Shown here piece by piece: positions 47,101 to 59,852 of a DNA stretch of 64,000 nt (positions are counted from its first letter, which is position 1; every line of letters starts with the position of its first letter). The stretch covers positions 124,001 to 188,000 of the forward strand of contig NC_031479.1 in the NCBI RefSeq assembly GCF_000006565.2, written 5' to 3'. Source of the DNA: Toxoplasma gondii ME49 (taxonomy: Eukaryota > Apicomplexa > Conoidasida > Eucoccidiorida > Sarcocystidae). The position numbers and the translations under genes were made by a program. The notes beneath the pieces were generated by a model that was not told the DNA's origin, made no database searches, and saw nothing but the letters and a program-made list of their open reading frames with translations.

Positions 47101-50100
47101 CCCCTGGCGAGCCTACGGAAGTGGGCGACGCGGGAGAAGCAGAGCCGCCGTTCTCAAGAAGGACCGATCCATGCGTTGAAGCAGCCAAAGACGGCGGCAA
47201 GGACGCTCGAGTCTGGTGACTGTCGGGCTGCTTGAGACTCGAGAGAGCGGCCTTCACAGTGGCTTTGTGCCGGACGTTCAGACGAGCTAAAGCCTTCAAA
47301 AGGACGGGGACAGCTGCGGCAGCCTGGTGCCTCTCGGCCAGTGACAAAGGCGCCCCAGGCGAGCCGGCCCGCCAGGCAAGAGAGGAAACAGAGAGCGGAG
47401 AAAAGATGGATGTGTCTGGCATTTCCAACAGTTCGTTCCGTCCATCCTGCCTCGTTTCAGTACTCGAACTTCTGTGGCCGTCTCTGGCGCTCTCTCCATT
47501 GTGGTGGACTCTGGCGCTCTCGCCAACACTAGAGCCTGAATTGTCGTCTGCGTGCGACTTCATCAGCTCCGGCGGCAGACTCCGCAGCAGCGCCTCGGCG
47601 AGGCGCTGAGGATAAAATTTGATGCGGGAGCAGCTGTCGAGGGTCGAGACCATCAGAGGCAGAGAGAGGTCGCGCGTGTGAACAGACAGCACATCTGCTG
47701 CGCCTCGGAGAAGAGGCTGGAATTCGTGGGCTTCGAGGGCGGCGAAAGAAACAATAAGAACAGCCAAATCCGCCGGACGAAAAAGCCTGTTCAAACCACA
47801 CGCTTGGACGCGAGTGACAAATTGCTCGTCGTCCTCTAGCGAGAGACTGACGCCACGAGAAGCTGGTATCGCACCCGCCGAAACACGAAGAGGCGATCGA
47901 GACGCAACGGTGCCTTTCCTGACAGGCGTCTTCGCTGAAAACACGAGAGAACAAACTCGAGGGCGGAGCGGCGATTCACCTCGGACATTCGCCCATCCCG
48001 GTGGTCGATGCAATGTCAAAGAAGACGAATGGATACAGAAATGCAAGTAAAATGACGACATGCGAGCAGAACGCGTCCTGACGCATGCATCCACACGCAA
48101 TTCATTCGCACAGTTACATTTGTGCGTGTGCACAAGTGGAAGGGATCTGCCGCGCACAGCTATCTCCAGTCTTACGCATGCAAGATGTACATATATATGT
48201 ATAGATATGTATATATATCTATATATATCTTTGTGTCAGTACGAATGCATGCATGTACAGATAAAAAGGTAAGCGTCAAAGCGGGAAAGGTGGAGTGCGT
48301 GACCTGAAGTCGTGGAGTCGACGGCGTCGGGGCAAAGAGGCTTGAGAAGTGCAGCGACTTCCGTCAAGAGGGGCACATGCTTGGCTTTTAGGTCGGCGAG
48401 AAGAAGAAGCAGGCGAATGAGGCCTCTGGGGCTGAGTGTCTCGAGCACTGTTTGCACGGCCAAGCGACTGCACAGAGCCGCCACAAGCCTGTCAAGAAGC
48501 GCGGCTTCTTGAGTGGAGCGGTGGCTCCTTCCAGAGCCGAGTAAGAGGAATGAGAGAGAGGCTGGCGCAGATGGCAAGGCCAGAGCATCCGAAGGAGACG
48601 AGTCGCCGAGCCGTCCATCTCTGAGCACGCCATCACTTTCATTCCCCTTGGTCACTTCTCCTTCTCCGCTGCACCCTCTCTTGTCACCTCGCGTTGCATT
48701 CTTCTCTTCTGGTGAAAGGTCTGGTGAACAGAAGCCGCTGGAGTCTGCTCTCTTGTCTCCTCCGTTCACTTCTGCCCTCGTATGTCGCGCCTCTGTTCCC
48801 TCGGCTGCCTCACCTGCCCCCGAGGCCGAGCCCCGTTGCATGCACGCTTCGCTGTCGCGTTCCCTGTCGCCTGTTCTTCCCTCGCTTGGTCGGCAGTGAG
48901 CCTGATCCGCTTGGTTCTTGAGAGAGGCAAGAAAAGACAAAAGCTGCATGAGTTGCGACGCCGACGAGAGGGCAAGGCTGCTCCCGTGAATGCCTACGCT
49001 CCCGGTGGACTTCAGCTGCGCAGAAGAGAGAAAGAAACGGAAGAAAGCTTCCCAGAATCGCGGCGTATCTCGCACAGGACTCGAGCGGACGAGGTCTCCA
49101 CAAAGAAGTGCAGTCGTCGGAAAGTTTGGAAGAAGCGCGAGCTGAGTGCCCAGCTGAGAGACGACCTCCCGCATCAGCGGTCCAACTGTGGGGGGCAGCG
49201 GCGCCGCGAGCGGAGACAGCGGACCCTTGGAAGGAGACACCGTCGAGGCACAGGCCGCACTACGCTCGGTCCATCGCACCAGAGCAGCGAGGAGAAGAAG
49301 GAGGTCCGAGGGTGAGAAAAGCGACAGATTGTGTAGCAGAAACAGGAGGTCGCCATCCTCTAACGCCTGTGACTTTCCTGCCTCGGAGTCATCTCGCTCT
49401 CGTCCGTTTCTCTGCTCGCGATTCGGCGACTGAGCAGGCCCACTGATCACAGACGATGCACCTTGCGTAGCAGCCTCGTCTCGGTTCCCTTGTTCTCTCT
49501 CGGTCCCCAGCTTGGCGTGTAGACGAGTTAGCCTTTGACTGCCTTTCTCGGGGATTCTGATGGGTGCCGTTTCCTCGCCTGCCTCATTCGACGCCAGGCT
49601 CTGCAGTCGCTGAAGCAGAGACTTTGCGCGAGTTTTTAGCTGACTTGGGCTCGGTGCCGAAGTGCCCCCTGAGAGCGGAGAGAGACCGGAACAGGAGGGC
49701 CGGCAGGACGCGAAAGCACAGCCAGAGACAGAGAAGGCGAAGAAAGACACGGAAGAGGGAGGAAAAACCTGTGAAGCAAGAGAGCGAGAAGAAGCAGACG
49801 AAGCGGACGAGGAGAGAGGAGAAAAAGCATACGGACAAGAATCTACGACAGGCCTTCGTCGCTCTCGCTCGGGAAAACGGAAACCTTCACTCATGCCAGA
49901 AGAGGAGCAAAAGTCAGGAGAACGCAACGGACGCGTCGGGAGCCAAGAATCGAAGACAGGCAAAGACAGCAGATCGCCGCGCGCGTCGGACTGTCGCCTT
50001 GGAGTCCAAAAGGATGAACCTCGAGACGAAGAGAGACACGAAGGCCGATGCCTCGATGCAACCCAGGTATCAAGGCGCGGGGCGTGGAGAAGAGGCGAGT

Positions 50101-50206
50101 GAGGAGGCGACCTCCATTCTGTGATTTTCAGGCGCCAACAGTCTCCGTGCTTCTGCAGGGCTCGCCTCTCGCAGAACGGCGGGAACAAGCAAACAGGAAT
50201 GCGCAT
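41162..50206 (-). CDS. RAP-domain organellar RNA-binding protein
   Basis: Leftward multi-exon gene. Supported exons (complement): 48304-50206, 46787-47934, 46138-46278, 45198-45268, 43828-43966, 43469-43707, 42978-43053, one ending at 42334, 41909-41984 and 41162-41651. Linking exons between 45198 and 43966 and around 43.1-43.4 kb are unresolved, because the phases do not close there. An in-frame TGA directly precedes the ATG at 50206. The N-terminus is Arg/Ser-rich without acidic residues for its first 15 positions (MRIPVCLFPPFCERR), compatible with mitochondrial import. The central part has helical repeats (NRLFRPADLAVLIVSFAALE, SARNTAALVYALYRLDVW, VARLGLKGCANVLLAASYF) of the kind found in FASTK/heptatricopeptide RAP proteins. 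The C-terminal RAP domain reads DIKGVVLEVDGPQHFYRDSF, KLKHRLLAGLGFRIAHVPYF and DWLEL. A charged tail of about 160 residues follows. Expected role: binding or processing of mitochondrial or apicoplast RNA. One gene rather than two is inferred from consistent strand, phase and family order. Confidence 0.8.
48188..48232. repeat. TATA-type microsatellite in RAP-gene intron
   Basis: Interrupted TATATG/TATATC tract in the first intron (47935-48303) of the RAP-domain gene. Confidence 0.8.
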
Positions 50207-50986
50207 CCTTCAATGCATCAGAACCGAGTCCTGTGAGGCAGAGGCAAAGCAAAGGCAGGAGAGGGAGAAACTCTGTCGGCATGCTTTGTCAAGCGAAGAA
50301 CAGCGTTCAGAAGGAGTGGAGGCCTCACTCGAGGGAACGCGAGAGGCGCGCTTACTTCGCGAGCAATCCGTGATTTTGTGTATGCGCTCGTCGAGAAGAC
50401 ATGACGGTACAATCACTCAGGAAAGCGATGCATCCACCTCGCTGCGAGTGAAAGCGGTGTCTCTTGGAGCTTCTCTAAAGGAGAGCGCGCCTCGTCAGTC
50501 CCCGCTGCAAGAGAAAACAAATGCACGATCGAGATAAAAAAGGTGCAGCTCAGTGGGCAGGGAAACTGTGTTTTTTTCCGAGTTTCGCGTAATTGTGCAT
50601 GCAATTGAAGCGCGACGGGCAAGGTAGGACACTTGGACGCGGAGGGGGTAACACGAGTCTTAGAGATCCCATGTAGCGGAGAGAGCGGTACAGGCAGTCC
50701 TACGCACGCGTCTTAAAGTCTCAAATTATTTTGTGCCTGCTGCACATCGGCGCCTACCGTTATCTTCGGCGATTTCAGGTGCCCTTGATACAGCTCAAAT
50801 CGAAGAAGCAGAGGCATTCTCGTTGTCCTGCGACAAGAATGTTTGCCTACCGTCGTCAGAAACAGACAATCAAAGTCTTGCCATGATTGCTGTACACCCG
50901 GACTTCCCTGAGTTCCTTCGCTTGAAGATCGCCAGAGTGAGGACAGAGGAGCCCACCAGCGCGATAAACTCTCAACTCTCCACTGG

Positions 50987-52287
50987 TCACGTCTGAGAGT
51001 CAATTTTTGCATGCCATGGGGGAAAAGCTGATCGAACACGTGAACCTCCGTTCAAGGATTTCGGTGGAGCAAGCCGGCCAAAGTCTTGCGTAGCAAGAGG
51101 CGAAAATGCATCAGCAGCCTCAAAAGGAAACACAGCGAGTCTGCGAGGGAAACGAGAGGACCAGAAAACGAAGAAGAAGCACCGAGAAATCGAAAGAAAC
51201 TTTTCTCCAAGCAAACACGACGACGTCGACGAAGGTTTTTGCTTGCTGGAACCAACTTCTGTTGAATTGCTGCGTGTCGCCAGACAGCAAGGCTCCTCCA
51301 CCCGCCGGTGGTTGTGTCGTAGGCGTCTCCTTCGGGAAAAAGCGTTCGAAGAAGTCGAGCCCGTTTCAGCCTGTGAATCTTGAAGTTGTCTCGAGTCGGT
51401 GGGGTTCAGAGTGGCCGCGGATCGAAGACAAATAAGCCGATTCAAACCTCACAACAGGGCGGCTCTGGTCGCTTTGAAATATTCACGTATAATCTCGCGT
51501 TTTACCGCTGAAAAGAGTGCCAAGGAAATGCGTCGATTGTTGGTCGTCGAGCAACATGAGTCAGACGAGAAAGATGCACATCGACGCTGTCAGGCCAGCT
51601 TGCATGTTTCTTCTTCTGTGTCCTGCGTTTGCGTAAAAAGAAGATTTAAAGCATTTTTTGTTGAGTCCGCCTTCAAGACCAAGCCTGTGAAGACCAGACC
51701 CGAAAAAATAGGAAAACAGGGGCGAAAAACGGAGGAAATGCGTCGAAGCGAAAATAAGACAAGGGGCTGCAGCTCGCGCATGCGCTCGTCCTTCATCGTC
51801 TCGAGCTTGGCAAGTGGCTCCTCTCGCGACAATTTCGCTAAGGGAAAAAATGACAAAGTGGACATCTGACTGGACAGCTCAGCTGACGAACTGAAACAGA
51901 GAAAGGACTGCGAAGATAACAGGACAGGGTGTGCTCGTTCATCGGAGACGGACTCTCAGGGATCCCAGCGCCAGAGACACGCGTACGGGGGGACGCACGA
52001 GGTCCCAGAAGGTACGAACAAGACAAGCCTGATGTGGCTGGCGAGGGGATCTCCAGAAGACAAACAGCTGAAGTGAGAAACCTGGGAAAAGCACTTTTCA
52101 TAACTGGTGAAGAAGCAAGAAACTTTTCAGAAGGACGGAAAAAAAGCTCAGAAGAGGCCCGCGGCATGGAATTTAGTCCATAGTCCTCGAAGGCAAGAGA
52201 GAGGTGCGAAAGCTCTGTGCTGGCCTTCGCGTTCCGAAGGAAATCCTCAATCGATGGCGACCGCAAACGCAGTCCAGCTCTGCTCAT
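50987..52287 (-). CDS. Probable small spliced gene, unknown function
   Basis: Tentative leftward gene. The start is an ATG at 52287 (ACGCAAATGAGC) opening MSRAGLRLRSPSIEDFLRN and LSHLSLAFEDYGL. A second exon begins at 51837 after TTTCCCTTAG and reads KLSREEPLAKLETMKDERMR. A third, about 51.25-51.37 kb, reads RARLLRTLFPEGDAYDTTTG and GWRSLAVWRHAAIQQK. The last, from about 51149 after CCCTCGCAG to the stop at 50987, reads FPFEAADAFSPLATQDFGRL and SAFPPWHAKIDSQT. The donors of exons 1-3 could not be fixed, so the exact protein (about 170-260 residues) is uncertain. The basic N-terminus and small size would suit a mitochondrial protein, but that is a guess. I do not recognise the family. It lies in tandem upstream of the RAP-domain gene. 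Confidence 0.45.
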
Positions 52288-53852
52288 TTGCGTGTGGCGG
52301 ACAAACCAGACCAAAACGGTTTATCGGTTGTGTGCGCGCACTGAAGGGCGAAACCAAGGCCTCACCGACCGTCACTTGCATGTAAACGCGGAACAGACCA
52401 AATGTGTCGAATACTCATATTGTCAGACTCCATGCTTTGCTGAAACTCTGGCGCATCCGCAGCTCTCTAGTGACAGACAATATGCTGCTCTGCGATACGG
52501 AAAAGCAGACTCGACCTATACCACGGACAGCTGTGTTCTGTGAGATATTCAAAGACTGTGTGGCCTACAGCCCATTCAGGTCGTCACGGAACATGCATAC
52601 ATCTATATACCCAAATCTATCTGGATGATCATATCTACCTCTCTTTATATATATTCATTTCTCTCTATTCATATCTCTATAGATTCACAACACCGTTCTA
52701 TCTGAGGTTGGGAGGAGGTTGTAACCTCTGTGCTGTCGATCCTCTGTGCGATTCCTCCTTCGTCGACAACAGCAGTCACGACTTTTGACCCCAGCTGTCT
52801 ACCTCCGAGAATCGAAGAGCCAGAAACACAACTTTCTTCAGAGCGACGTTTTTGATTCTATCTGCCGTTTACTCCCCTAATGTACAGCGATGGCATTTCG
52901 TTTCTTCACCTTCCGAGTCGAGGGCGGCAGAAGAAAGCATGTGCTCTTAAGCGCAAGTAACAGAGAATGCTTATGAACCTTTTTGGTGGCATTCCACATC
53001 GAACTAAAACACTCCTTCAGTGGTTTCGGTGTCTGCATTCAACCCCAAGTCCCGAGGGCGTCCACTAATTTCTTTTCCGTCCTTGCCCCTGCAAACAGTG
53101 TTTGCGCATTCGCATCTGCCTGGACCTCTGCGAATTAGCAAAGTGCACCAGTTTAGCACTGGTGAAGTGTCGACGAGAATGTGTTGCCACTGTGCATTGC
53201 CCTGGTGAGGGTCTCCTTTGTCTTGACCGCACGTGGTGGAGCCACACGTTTCTCGAGGTTTTTTGTCGCTTTCCTGTGGATTTCCAGGCATGTCCTTGTA
53301 CTCAAACGTCCAGAGACAATCACAGTCGCTGCACACTGCGTTTCAGCACGTGCACTTTCGAGTTTTTAGGGAAAGGTGCCAGCAGCTTCCCTCTTCTTCA
53401 ACGCCTGCCCGGTCGCGCTCTCTCTCGTGTCTCTGATGTTCTACGGCGCGTTGCTTCAGCTGTCATCACTCTTTCCCCGACATATGTTGTACGCCTAGTC
53501 TTGTTTTTTCTTTCTCACTTCACGCGAGACTCAGCGTCTGGACCGTCGTACCGTCGGCGCATACTATGCTCTTCTTCAGTGGACGTGTTCCAGATTTTCT
53601 CGTGCAGAGTGCCTTTCGCGATACCCTCCTCTACCGTTTTTTCTCTCGTTCTGCTCTCGAGCGTTCTGTCAACGTCTCCCTTGTCCCTGCATTGCTCACG
53701 ACAGAGGTGTCCAACACCCAACTCAACTAGCAGTCGCCTTCAAGCCGCCCCCCCCCCCCGAAAAGATGCCGCGTTCTCGTCTCTGGTCTTTTGGCCGCTC
53801 CGTCGCGTTCCGGAGGCGAGTCTGTTCTGTTACGCCTCCAGTCTCGGAACGC
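52288..53852. other. Intergenic region
   Basis: Between the probable small gene and the 3' end of the proteasome gene. A TA/TC-rich tract lies around 52600-52700. A long rightward open frame at 53102-53962 has no ATG start and runs antisense into the last proteasome exon, so it is not counted as a gene. Confidence 0.55.
53748..53759. repeat. Poly-C run of 12
   Basis: Uninterrupted run of 12 C about 95 bases beyond the proteasome gene stop codon. Confidence 0.9.
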
Positions 53853-56800
53853 TCACGCCTCGACCATCTCGACCTCCTGGGAGAACTCGAGGCGACTCTT
53901 CAGCTGCTCAATCTTTTCCAGGAGAACAGGTGTTGTGCCTTTCGGGAAGACAGGGTGTGTAGCCTGAAAGGGTCGCTGCGTAGGCGTCTCGAACTTGCGA
54001 AGATGTTGAGCGCCCTCACGCGTGATGATGCACAAGTCGATGTTTCCTCCACTTCCCAGATCGTTGAGGACCCCCGCTTTGATGGCGTCGCGGACGAGGT
54101 TCTTCCCCTCCTCCAAGGTCATGCCGTCCTTGTACCCTGAAGGAGAGACACATTTTCGCAACACCTCGCGAGTAAACAGAAACGTCTCTGTGCGGCCGTC
54201 CAGAGCTTTGCAGGTGGAATCGGACGCTCTCCGACAACGCTCTAGCCTGAAAATTCGTTCGTGACACTGCTAAAACTGCCAAAACAACGTTATCTCTCAT
54301 TTTAACATTTTCAAGCCAGCACTTCCCTGCGATTCCGAGAAAAACTGTCAACGGACAGCTAAAACGCACACAAAGGGGACGCCTCTCAAAAGCTGGCCCC
54401 AGAAACGCCTTCTGAGATAGAGGGGGAAAATGCTGCCGGAAAGAGACCGAGCTGGAAGTTTGTGTACGAGGATTCTGTCAATATCAGAAGCATTTACACA
54501 CTTGGAAAGTACAGAAACGCGTCTCTGGACGTAGAGTTCACGAATCTTGAGACGCTTTAAAACATAAGGAAACCCCCCACACCTCGCAAGTCTCCCCGCG
54601 ACGAGAAGTTCCCCTCGTTCTGTCCCTGTTGACAGGAAACGGCTTGGGGCCTGCCTTCCCCTGTTTCCCCTCGCCTTCTCCTCTGACCGCGGTGGTCAAA
54701 ACCCCCATTTCTGGCGCACGTGTCAGTCGTCGCGCCTCCAATACATACAGATATATTTGTATATGGTTTTGTGTCTATGTTTACTGATATGTACAGTTAC
54801 GATGAACGAACCGGACTGTCTGTCTCTCTACTCACGACTGCGGAGGAAAGAGCCTGTTCCGTGCATGTCTTATTATGCAAATGATCGAGAACTGCTGAAC
54901 TGGCATATCCGGCCCGGTGGAGCAACATGTAAATGACTTTACCTGCCTCGAGGACAGCCATGGCGTTCAAGCTGCCGCTGCCCATAGCGGCAAAGTTGGA
55001 ACAATCGGTGCTGCCATGAGGATGGATTTTATAGATTTGAGGACCCTTGAAATCCACGCCGCCGAGTACCACAGCGCAGCCTTTGTAGCCCTGACAGAAG
55101 ACACGAAAAATCACTGACAAGCCGCTCTCAGTTGAGACGGAACGAAAAATGCACTTGGGGTCCACACACACACATCCGGACGCATACAGACAAAGTATGC
55201 ACCTGTAGAGATGTCCAACACACACAGCACAACTAAACATATATATACAGAGACAGAGAGCCGAACAGACGAAAGAGCAATACGTTCAGAAATATTAACA
55301 TTCCTACGAATAAAGAGATACATGTAGTAGATGTGACTGGAGAAAAAGACAGATGAATTCGGACTTATTCAACACACACATATAAAAGTGTAGAGCCCGA
55401 GATATGCATAGAAGGAGACTCGCAGTTTCATACACGAATACACGCATGCGGAACCGTATGGTTATCCTTTGCAGTTCGGTTGTCAGCTGAAGAGGTGTCT
55501 TAAGAATCGTTTCGTCGAGTTCCGATAACAGACGTATGTATTCTTTCTAGGGGAGAGACCAAAGGGCCACCGGGCGCCGTTCTTCGAAGCGATTTTCGAG
55601 TTTAAAAAGGCACTGACTAGACCAGTCAAGGTCCTCACCTGATACTTGAAGAGCTCCTGACTCAGAACGGAGACAGCCATTGAGACGCGAGGCTAGAAAA
55701 ACAAGAAAAAGACAGACGGAAGAAAGTAGCTATTTTGTGTGGAACCTGAATCCGCGTGAGAAAGTTAAACATGACCAGCATGGAACGCGTTAGTCAGGGA
55801 CGCAAAGTTGTTTTCTATTCCCCTGATCGAGCATTTGCGGGCTACACAGGTGGAAAAGGGCACTGAGGTGAGTCGATTCGCTAGCGCTTATGTCCTGAAT
55901 CGAACAGTAAGAGTCTGAAGGACACCCTCTCAGTCTGAAACAAACTGCATGCCGTCTTAGCCGAACTGAGTGTTCGAATGTGAAGATGGAACAGCTCTCT
56001 TCTTCCAGGCGTCACCACGCGTCCACAGAGCCTCTTCTTTTCTCAGACGTCCGTTCCTAACAAGGAGAGCACTGCATGCGACGGATAGGAACATATAAAG
56101 GACTTCGTTGTCTGCGTTTCGTAACTTGAGCTCTACTCAGAATCCCCAGTACTAAAAGTGCGTCTGTTTGCTTACGGCCGCCCCGAACAACGAGGACACC
56201 GAAGCGAGCAGCGCGCTTCGTCGAGGACTGACGGGTCGCTGTCTTTTTCGAACATGTCCTCCCGTGAAGACAAATGAGTCTCTGGGGTGCAACAGTCGTG
56301 ACAACATCTTGTAGATCCACACTCGATAGTCCTGACCTTTCTTGGGTCTGTCCTACCATGGAAACAAATGAATTTCTAGGGTCGCAGAGTCGTTACACAC
56401 CTCCTTTCTTTGATACGATATGTGGTACATCTTGGCTACTCCGAGTGTATCCTACGTATCTGAACACTAAGGCGACTCGAACGCACCTTCGCATTCGTGT
56501 TGAGGCGGTGTAGTTCCACCTGAACAGCTAGCCAGTCGCACATATGGTCAAGATCAGCGGATGTGCCTGCTCCAGCGGCGTACATGTTGTCGGCGATTCG
56601 GTGGAGTTTGCTGCAGTTTTTGTCCGCGACAATGGTGCCCTCTGTGGCGCGCGTGTCGGCGCCCAAAACGACTCCGTCTTTGCACACAACTCCACAGATT
56701 GTCGTTCCTGTTTTTCGCGCCGGAGGCAGGCCGGGCGGCGTAGGCGACCCTGCTACCGCCGGGCAGCGTTTAGCCGCCTCCATCAACAAACGGACGTTTC

Positions 56801-56861
56801 TCTGGTGGTTTGAAAAGTCGTAGCCTCCACGCTGGAGGGCCAACTGTGAGATGCTGTCCAT
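53853..56861 (-). CDS. PSMB7: Proteasome subunit beta type-7 (beta2, trypsin-like)
   Basis: Complement of four exons, 56487-56861, 55639-55692, 54943-55090 and 53853-54136. All junctions close in phase and the product is 286 residues. It is the beta2 catalytic subunit of the 20S proteasome core, cleaving after basic residues. The propeptide ends at Gly52; the catalytic Thr1 is Thr53 in [18 protein letters not shown]. Mature Asp17 ([10 protein letters not shown]) and Lys33 ([10 protein letters not shown]) are present, so the site looks active. Further matches: [68 protein letters not shown] and a C-terminal arm with [13 protein letters not shown], as expected for beta2. The start ATG (CCACCATGGAC) agrees with the family N-terminus. 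The length is close to the usual 275-280 residues. Confidence 0.96.
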
Positions 56862-59319
56862 GGTGGAAGCGCGGAGAAAACGGTAAAAAGGCAAGTCCGG
56901 CGCACTGCAACGGCTTCGAGAACGCACAGCGACAGAAAGACCGACACAGACAGTCGGGACTGGCAGAGAGTGAAGGGTTTTTGAGGTCCGAGATGCCAGC
57001 AACAGACACGGTGCAGAAACACGGAAAACAGGAAGACAAACCGGGGCAGAGGATCTGAAGGGATCTATTGGACAAGTGGAGGTAACCAGAAAGGGAGGAA
57101 ATGGCATGCACACACAGTCCGATGGAGAACACACGAAGAAATCAAGCGTGGAGGAAAGACCGACAACCGCAGCGAGAAACACCCTGTTGGAGAAGAGACC
57201 ACGGCGTTGTGAAACGGGAAGGCACACGGGTGAGAGCCTAGTGCTTTTTTGCCGTACGAAACACGGGCTACAGTTTTCAAAGACAATCCGTGTGTGTTAT
57301 ACGTCCACAAGTCCTTGTTTCAAGAGGAAAACCGACGAGGTCTACTGTCGCGAAGTCTCTTTTTTCGTGCCTCTCCTTTGTTGCCTCCGCGCGTGCATGC
57401 AAAACGAGCAAAATTCGCGCCCCTGCAAGACAGAGAACGCAGCAGACGCATGGCGGTGCCGCAAGCGTCGCTGTCTCGAGCGCATCTCGACCTGGTGTGT
57501 ACCACTCAGATATCACAGACTTCCTCGACTAGCCCATTTCTACCATATAAACGTGTTCAACTCTCGAGACCATCTCCCTTGCTCGATGGTGTATACCTTC
57601 TACCATTGCCACGTAAACCGTTAATTGCTGGAAGTTTTCCCCGACCATCCCCGCGTAACGCCGTATGCGATTATTTAGGGCGTTTCTGTCGAATCTACCT
57701 CAATATTGTTCGTGATTTTTTCCTCGTTGACGTGAGCACATTGGTCTTTTTACAAAAGAACACGTTTCCGTCCTTCTCTGCTGAGCGCAACGTAGCTCTT
57801 ACTAGCTCTAGCAGCCGCTATCCACTGATGTCATGGGTCACTATATCCTCAAGAGGCTGAATCATAAGCGAGAGGTTCTCACCCATCTAAGAATCAGTGA
57901 TTAGCAGAAGAATCATGTGCATCACAACGTAGAGTCTGAGTTGGACGTCAGCATGTAGCAGGCCACATCGATGAAGTGGAAGTGCCGCTTCAGCCTAGAT
58001 GCTATTATTATTTCTCGAAAAATCTGGCGACCTCGGCGGTTCCCTCTTCAGCGACATGCATCGTAACGCGCTGAAGCCGCGGCGCAACTCTTTATTTTTG
58101 GTGATGTGTGCATTTGAATAGGTACTGTGATTTTCGCGGGGGTCTACAAATCAGCAACTCGTGAGGCGGCGACGACCTGAGAACTGAGATCCTCACGTGT
58201 AGCACGTTTTACCGATACGAAACCGGACCATTACCAGGCTTGCAAACTGTGGTCGGGGGGAAAGGCTAATATACAAGAACATAGATGAGAAGTCCTGACG
58301 CCACTGAGATGGATTCTGTTCGACCGCTAATGAACTTCAGGGTAAGCCAGCACCCACCAGCTCGCCGTACGAAGCATGCCCCGACCCTCACAGCAACTTC
58401 CACTGCACATCAGAGACGAAAAGACGCGCTCTGTTTCAACAAAAACAGTGATTCACGTATCGTACGCACTACGGTTTGTGAATCTAGATTTCGAAAACAA
58501 AATCTCCGTTGCCACCTAATAATTTTAGGTTCTTTGCTGGTTCAGGCAACGAACTCCCTTCTGCAAGTGTCGTCGGTTGAGAGGCTGTATGAGAGTGGTG
58601 TCTTTTCGAGCTGAGGTCTGTGTATCCGAGCTTCTACCCTCAAACGGACACTTTTTGTCTAAAAACTCCTTGGCGCACCTGAACTCCCATCACATGCAGG
58701 CCTCGCGTTGTGGAAGTTTGTGCATCAACTTTCGGGACCTCATCTTTGCTGTCAACAGCGAATTTGACATATTCGCGACGGAAACTCTAAAGCGCGCTAA
58801 CAAAGACTGCATGAATGCTACAGACAGCCGCCTACACTTTATCAACAGGCTAAGTGTGGGTGTAGCGTTGCCCTAATATCTGCTGCAAGAAAGGCAAGGC
58901 TGTGGAAGAAAGCCGTGTGCCCGGTCTAAGTACAGTGGAGGCAAAGAAGGCGGCCCTTCTTAGACCGCAGTGAAGCCACACCCCCCAAGCAATCGGCCAC
59001 AAGTAAGGGTCCTTGCTTGCACAAAAACCTCCCGAAAAAAATTGACAAAGAGTTGAAAAGCATAATCTCTATAAAAGATGGCCCACGATGCAACGCTGTT
59101 CGGGAGTCGAAAACGACTTCAAAGGTCTGAAAATGCGTCAGGACACAACAACGAGCCTGCACATTGACTGCAGGGCTGTAGAGAGCTACGCCGCCTAGCG
59201 CGAAAGACAAACAGCACCGGGCCTGCGAGAAGAATGAGGAAATTCCTGCAAAGGGGCATCGCCGAGGGATCGTAACCGGCTCTCCTGCTCTACCGCTTTT
59301 TCGATCCTCGATTGTCTGC
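56862..59319. other. Intergenic region upstream of the proteasome gene
   Basis: Holds the promoter side of PSMB7 and the 3' flank of the next leftward gene. Small open frames on both strands lack starts, splice sites or recognisable motifs. No RNA gene seen. Confidence 0.55.
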
Positions 59320-59852
59320 TCACGTAGACGCTGTTGAAGACGAAGCGGACGGAGCCGGGCTCCTTCCTTCGTTGTCATTCGCACCGGGAGAAGAGTTCTT
59401 TGCGGTCTTTCTCTTCTCTGCGGAGTCATCCTCAGAAGTCGATTCTTCACTGCTTGTGGTCCCTAGACGGAGTAACTCTGCTTGCATCTGCTGCAAAGGT
59501 GACCGTCCACTTTCTGCACCCCAAGTCCCTCCCTTTCCGCGTGCTGGTGGTCCTTGCCGTCGTGGTGTCAAGGGAAACGAAGCTGCAGAGCACATCAGAA
59601 GTCACGAGTTCTGCACCAAGTGTACACTGAAATGTTTACGCAGTGTTGTCGGTTTACAACACGCGTCCTAGCTCAGAGAAAAGGCGACGTCAACTGTTGT
59701 CACAGAGCAGGCATAACATGCACAACACAAAGAGTGGCATAAAACAATGTACAGAAGCACAGGTCCCTCTAACGGGAAGTCCCCGGTCTCCAGCTGAGAA
59801 GAGATAGAGGTTCCTCTCAACTCCGCCGCGGAAACCGGACCGTATTTTCAGC

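Noticed and set aside
9181..48252. TGCATGCA octamers (9181, 18256, 29040, 48245) as AP2-type regulatory sites
   Set aside because: All four lie in introns and next to TA-rich tracts where such palindromes arise easily; their position gives no support for promoter function.
53102..53962. 286-codon rightward open frame
   Set aside because: Begins at TTG with no early ATG and runs antisense into the last proteasome exon; no recognisable motif.
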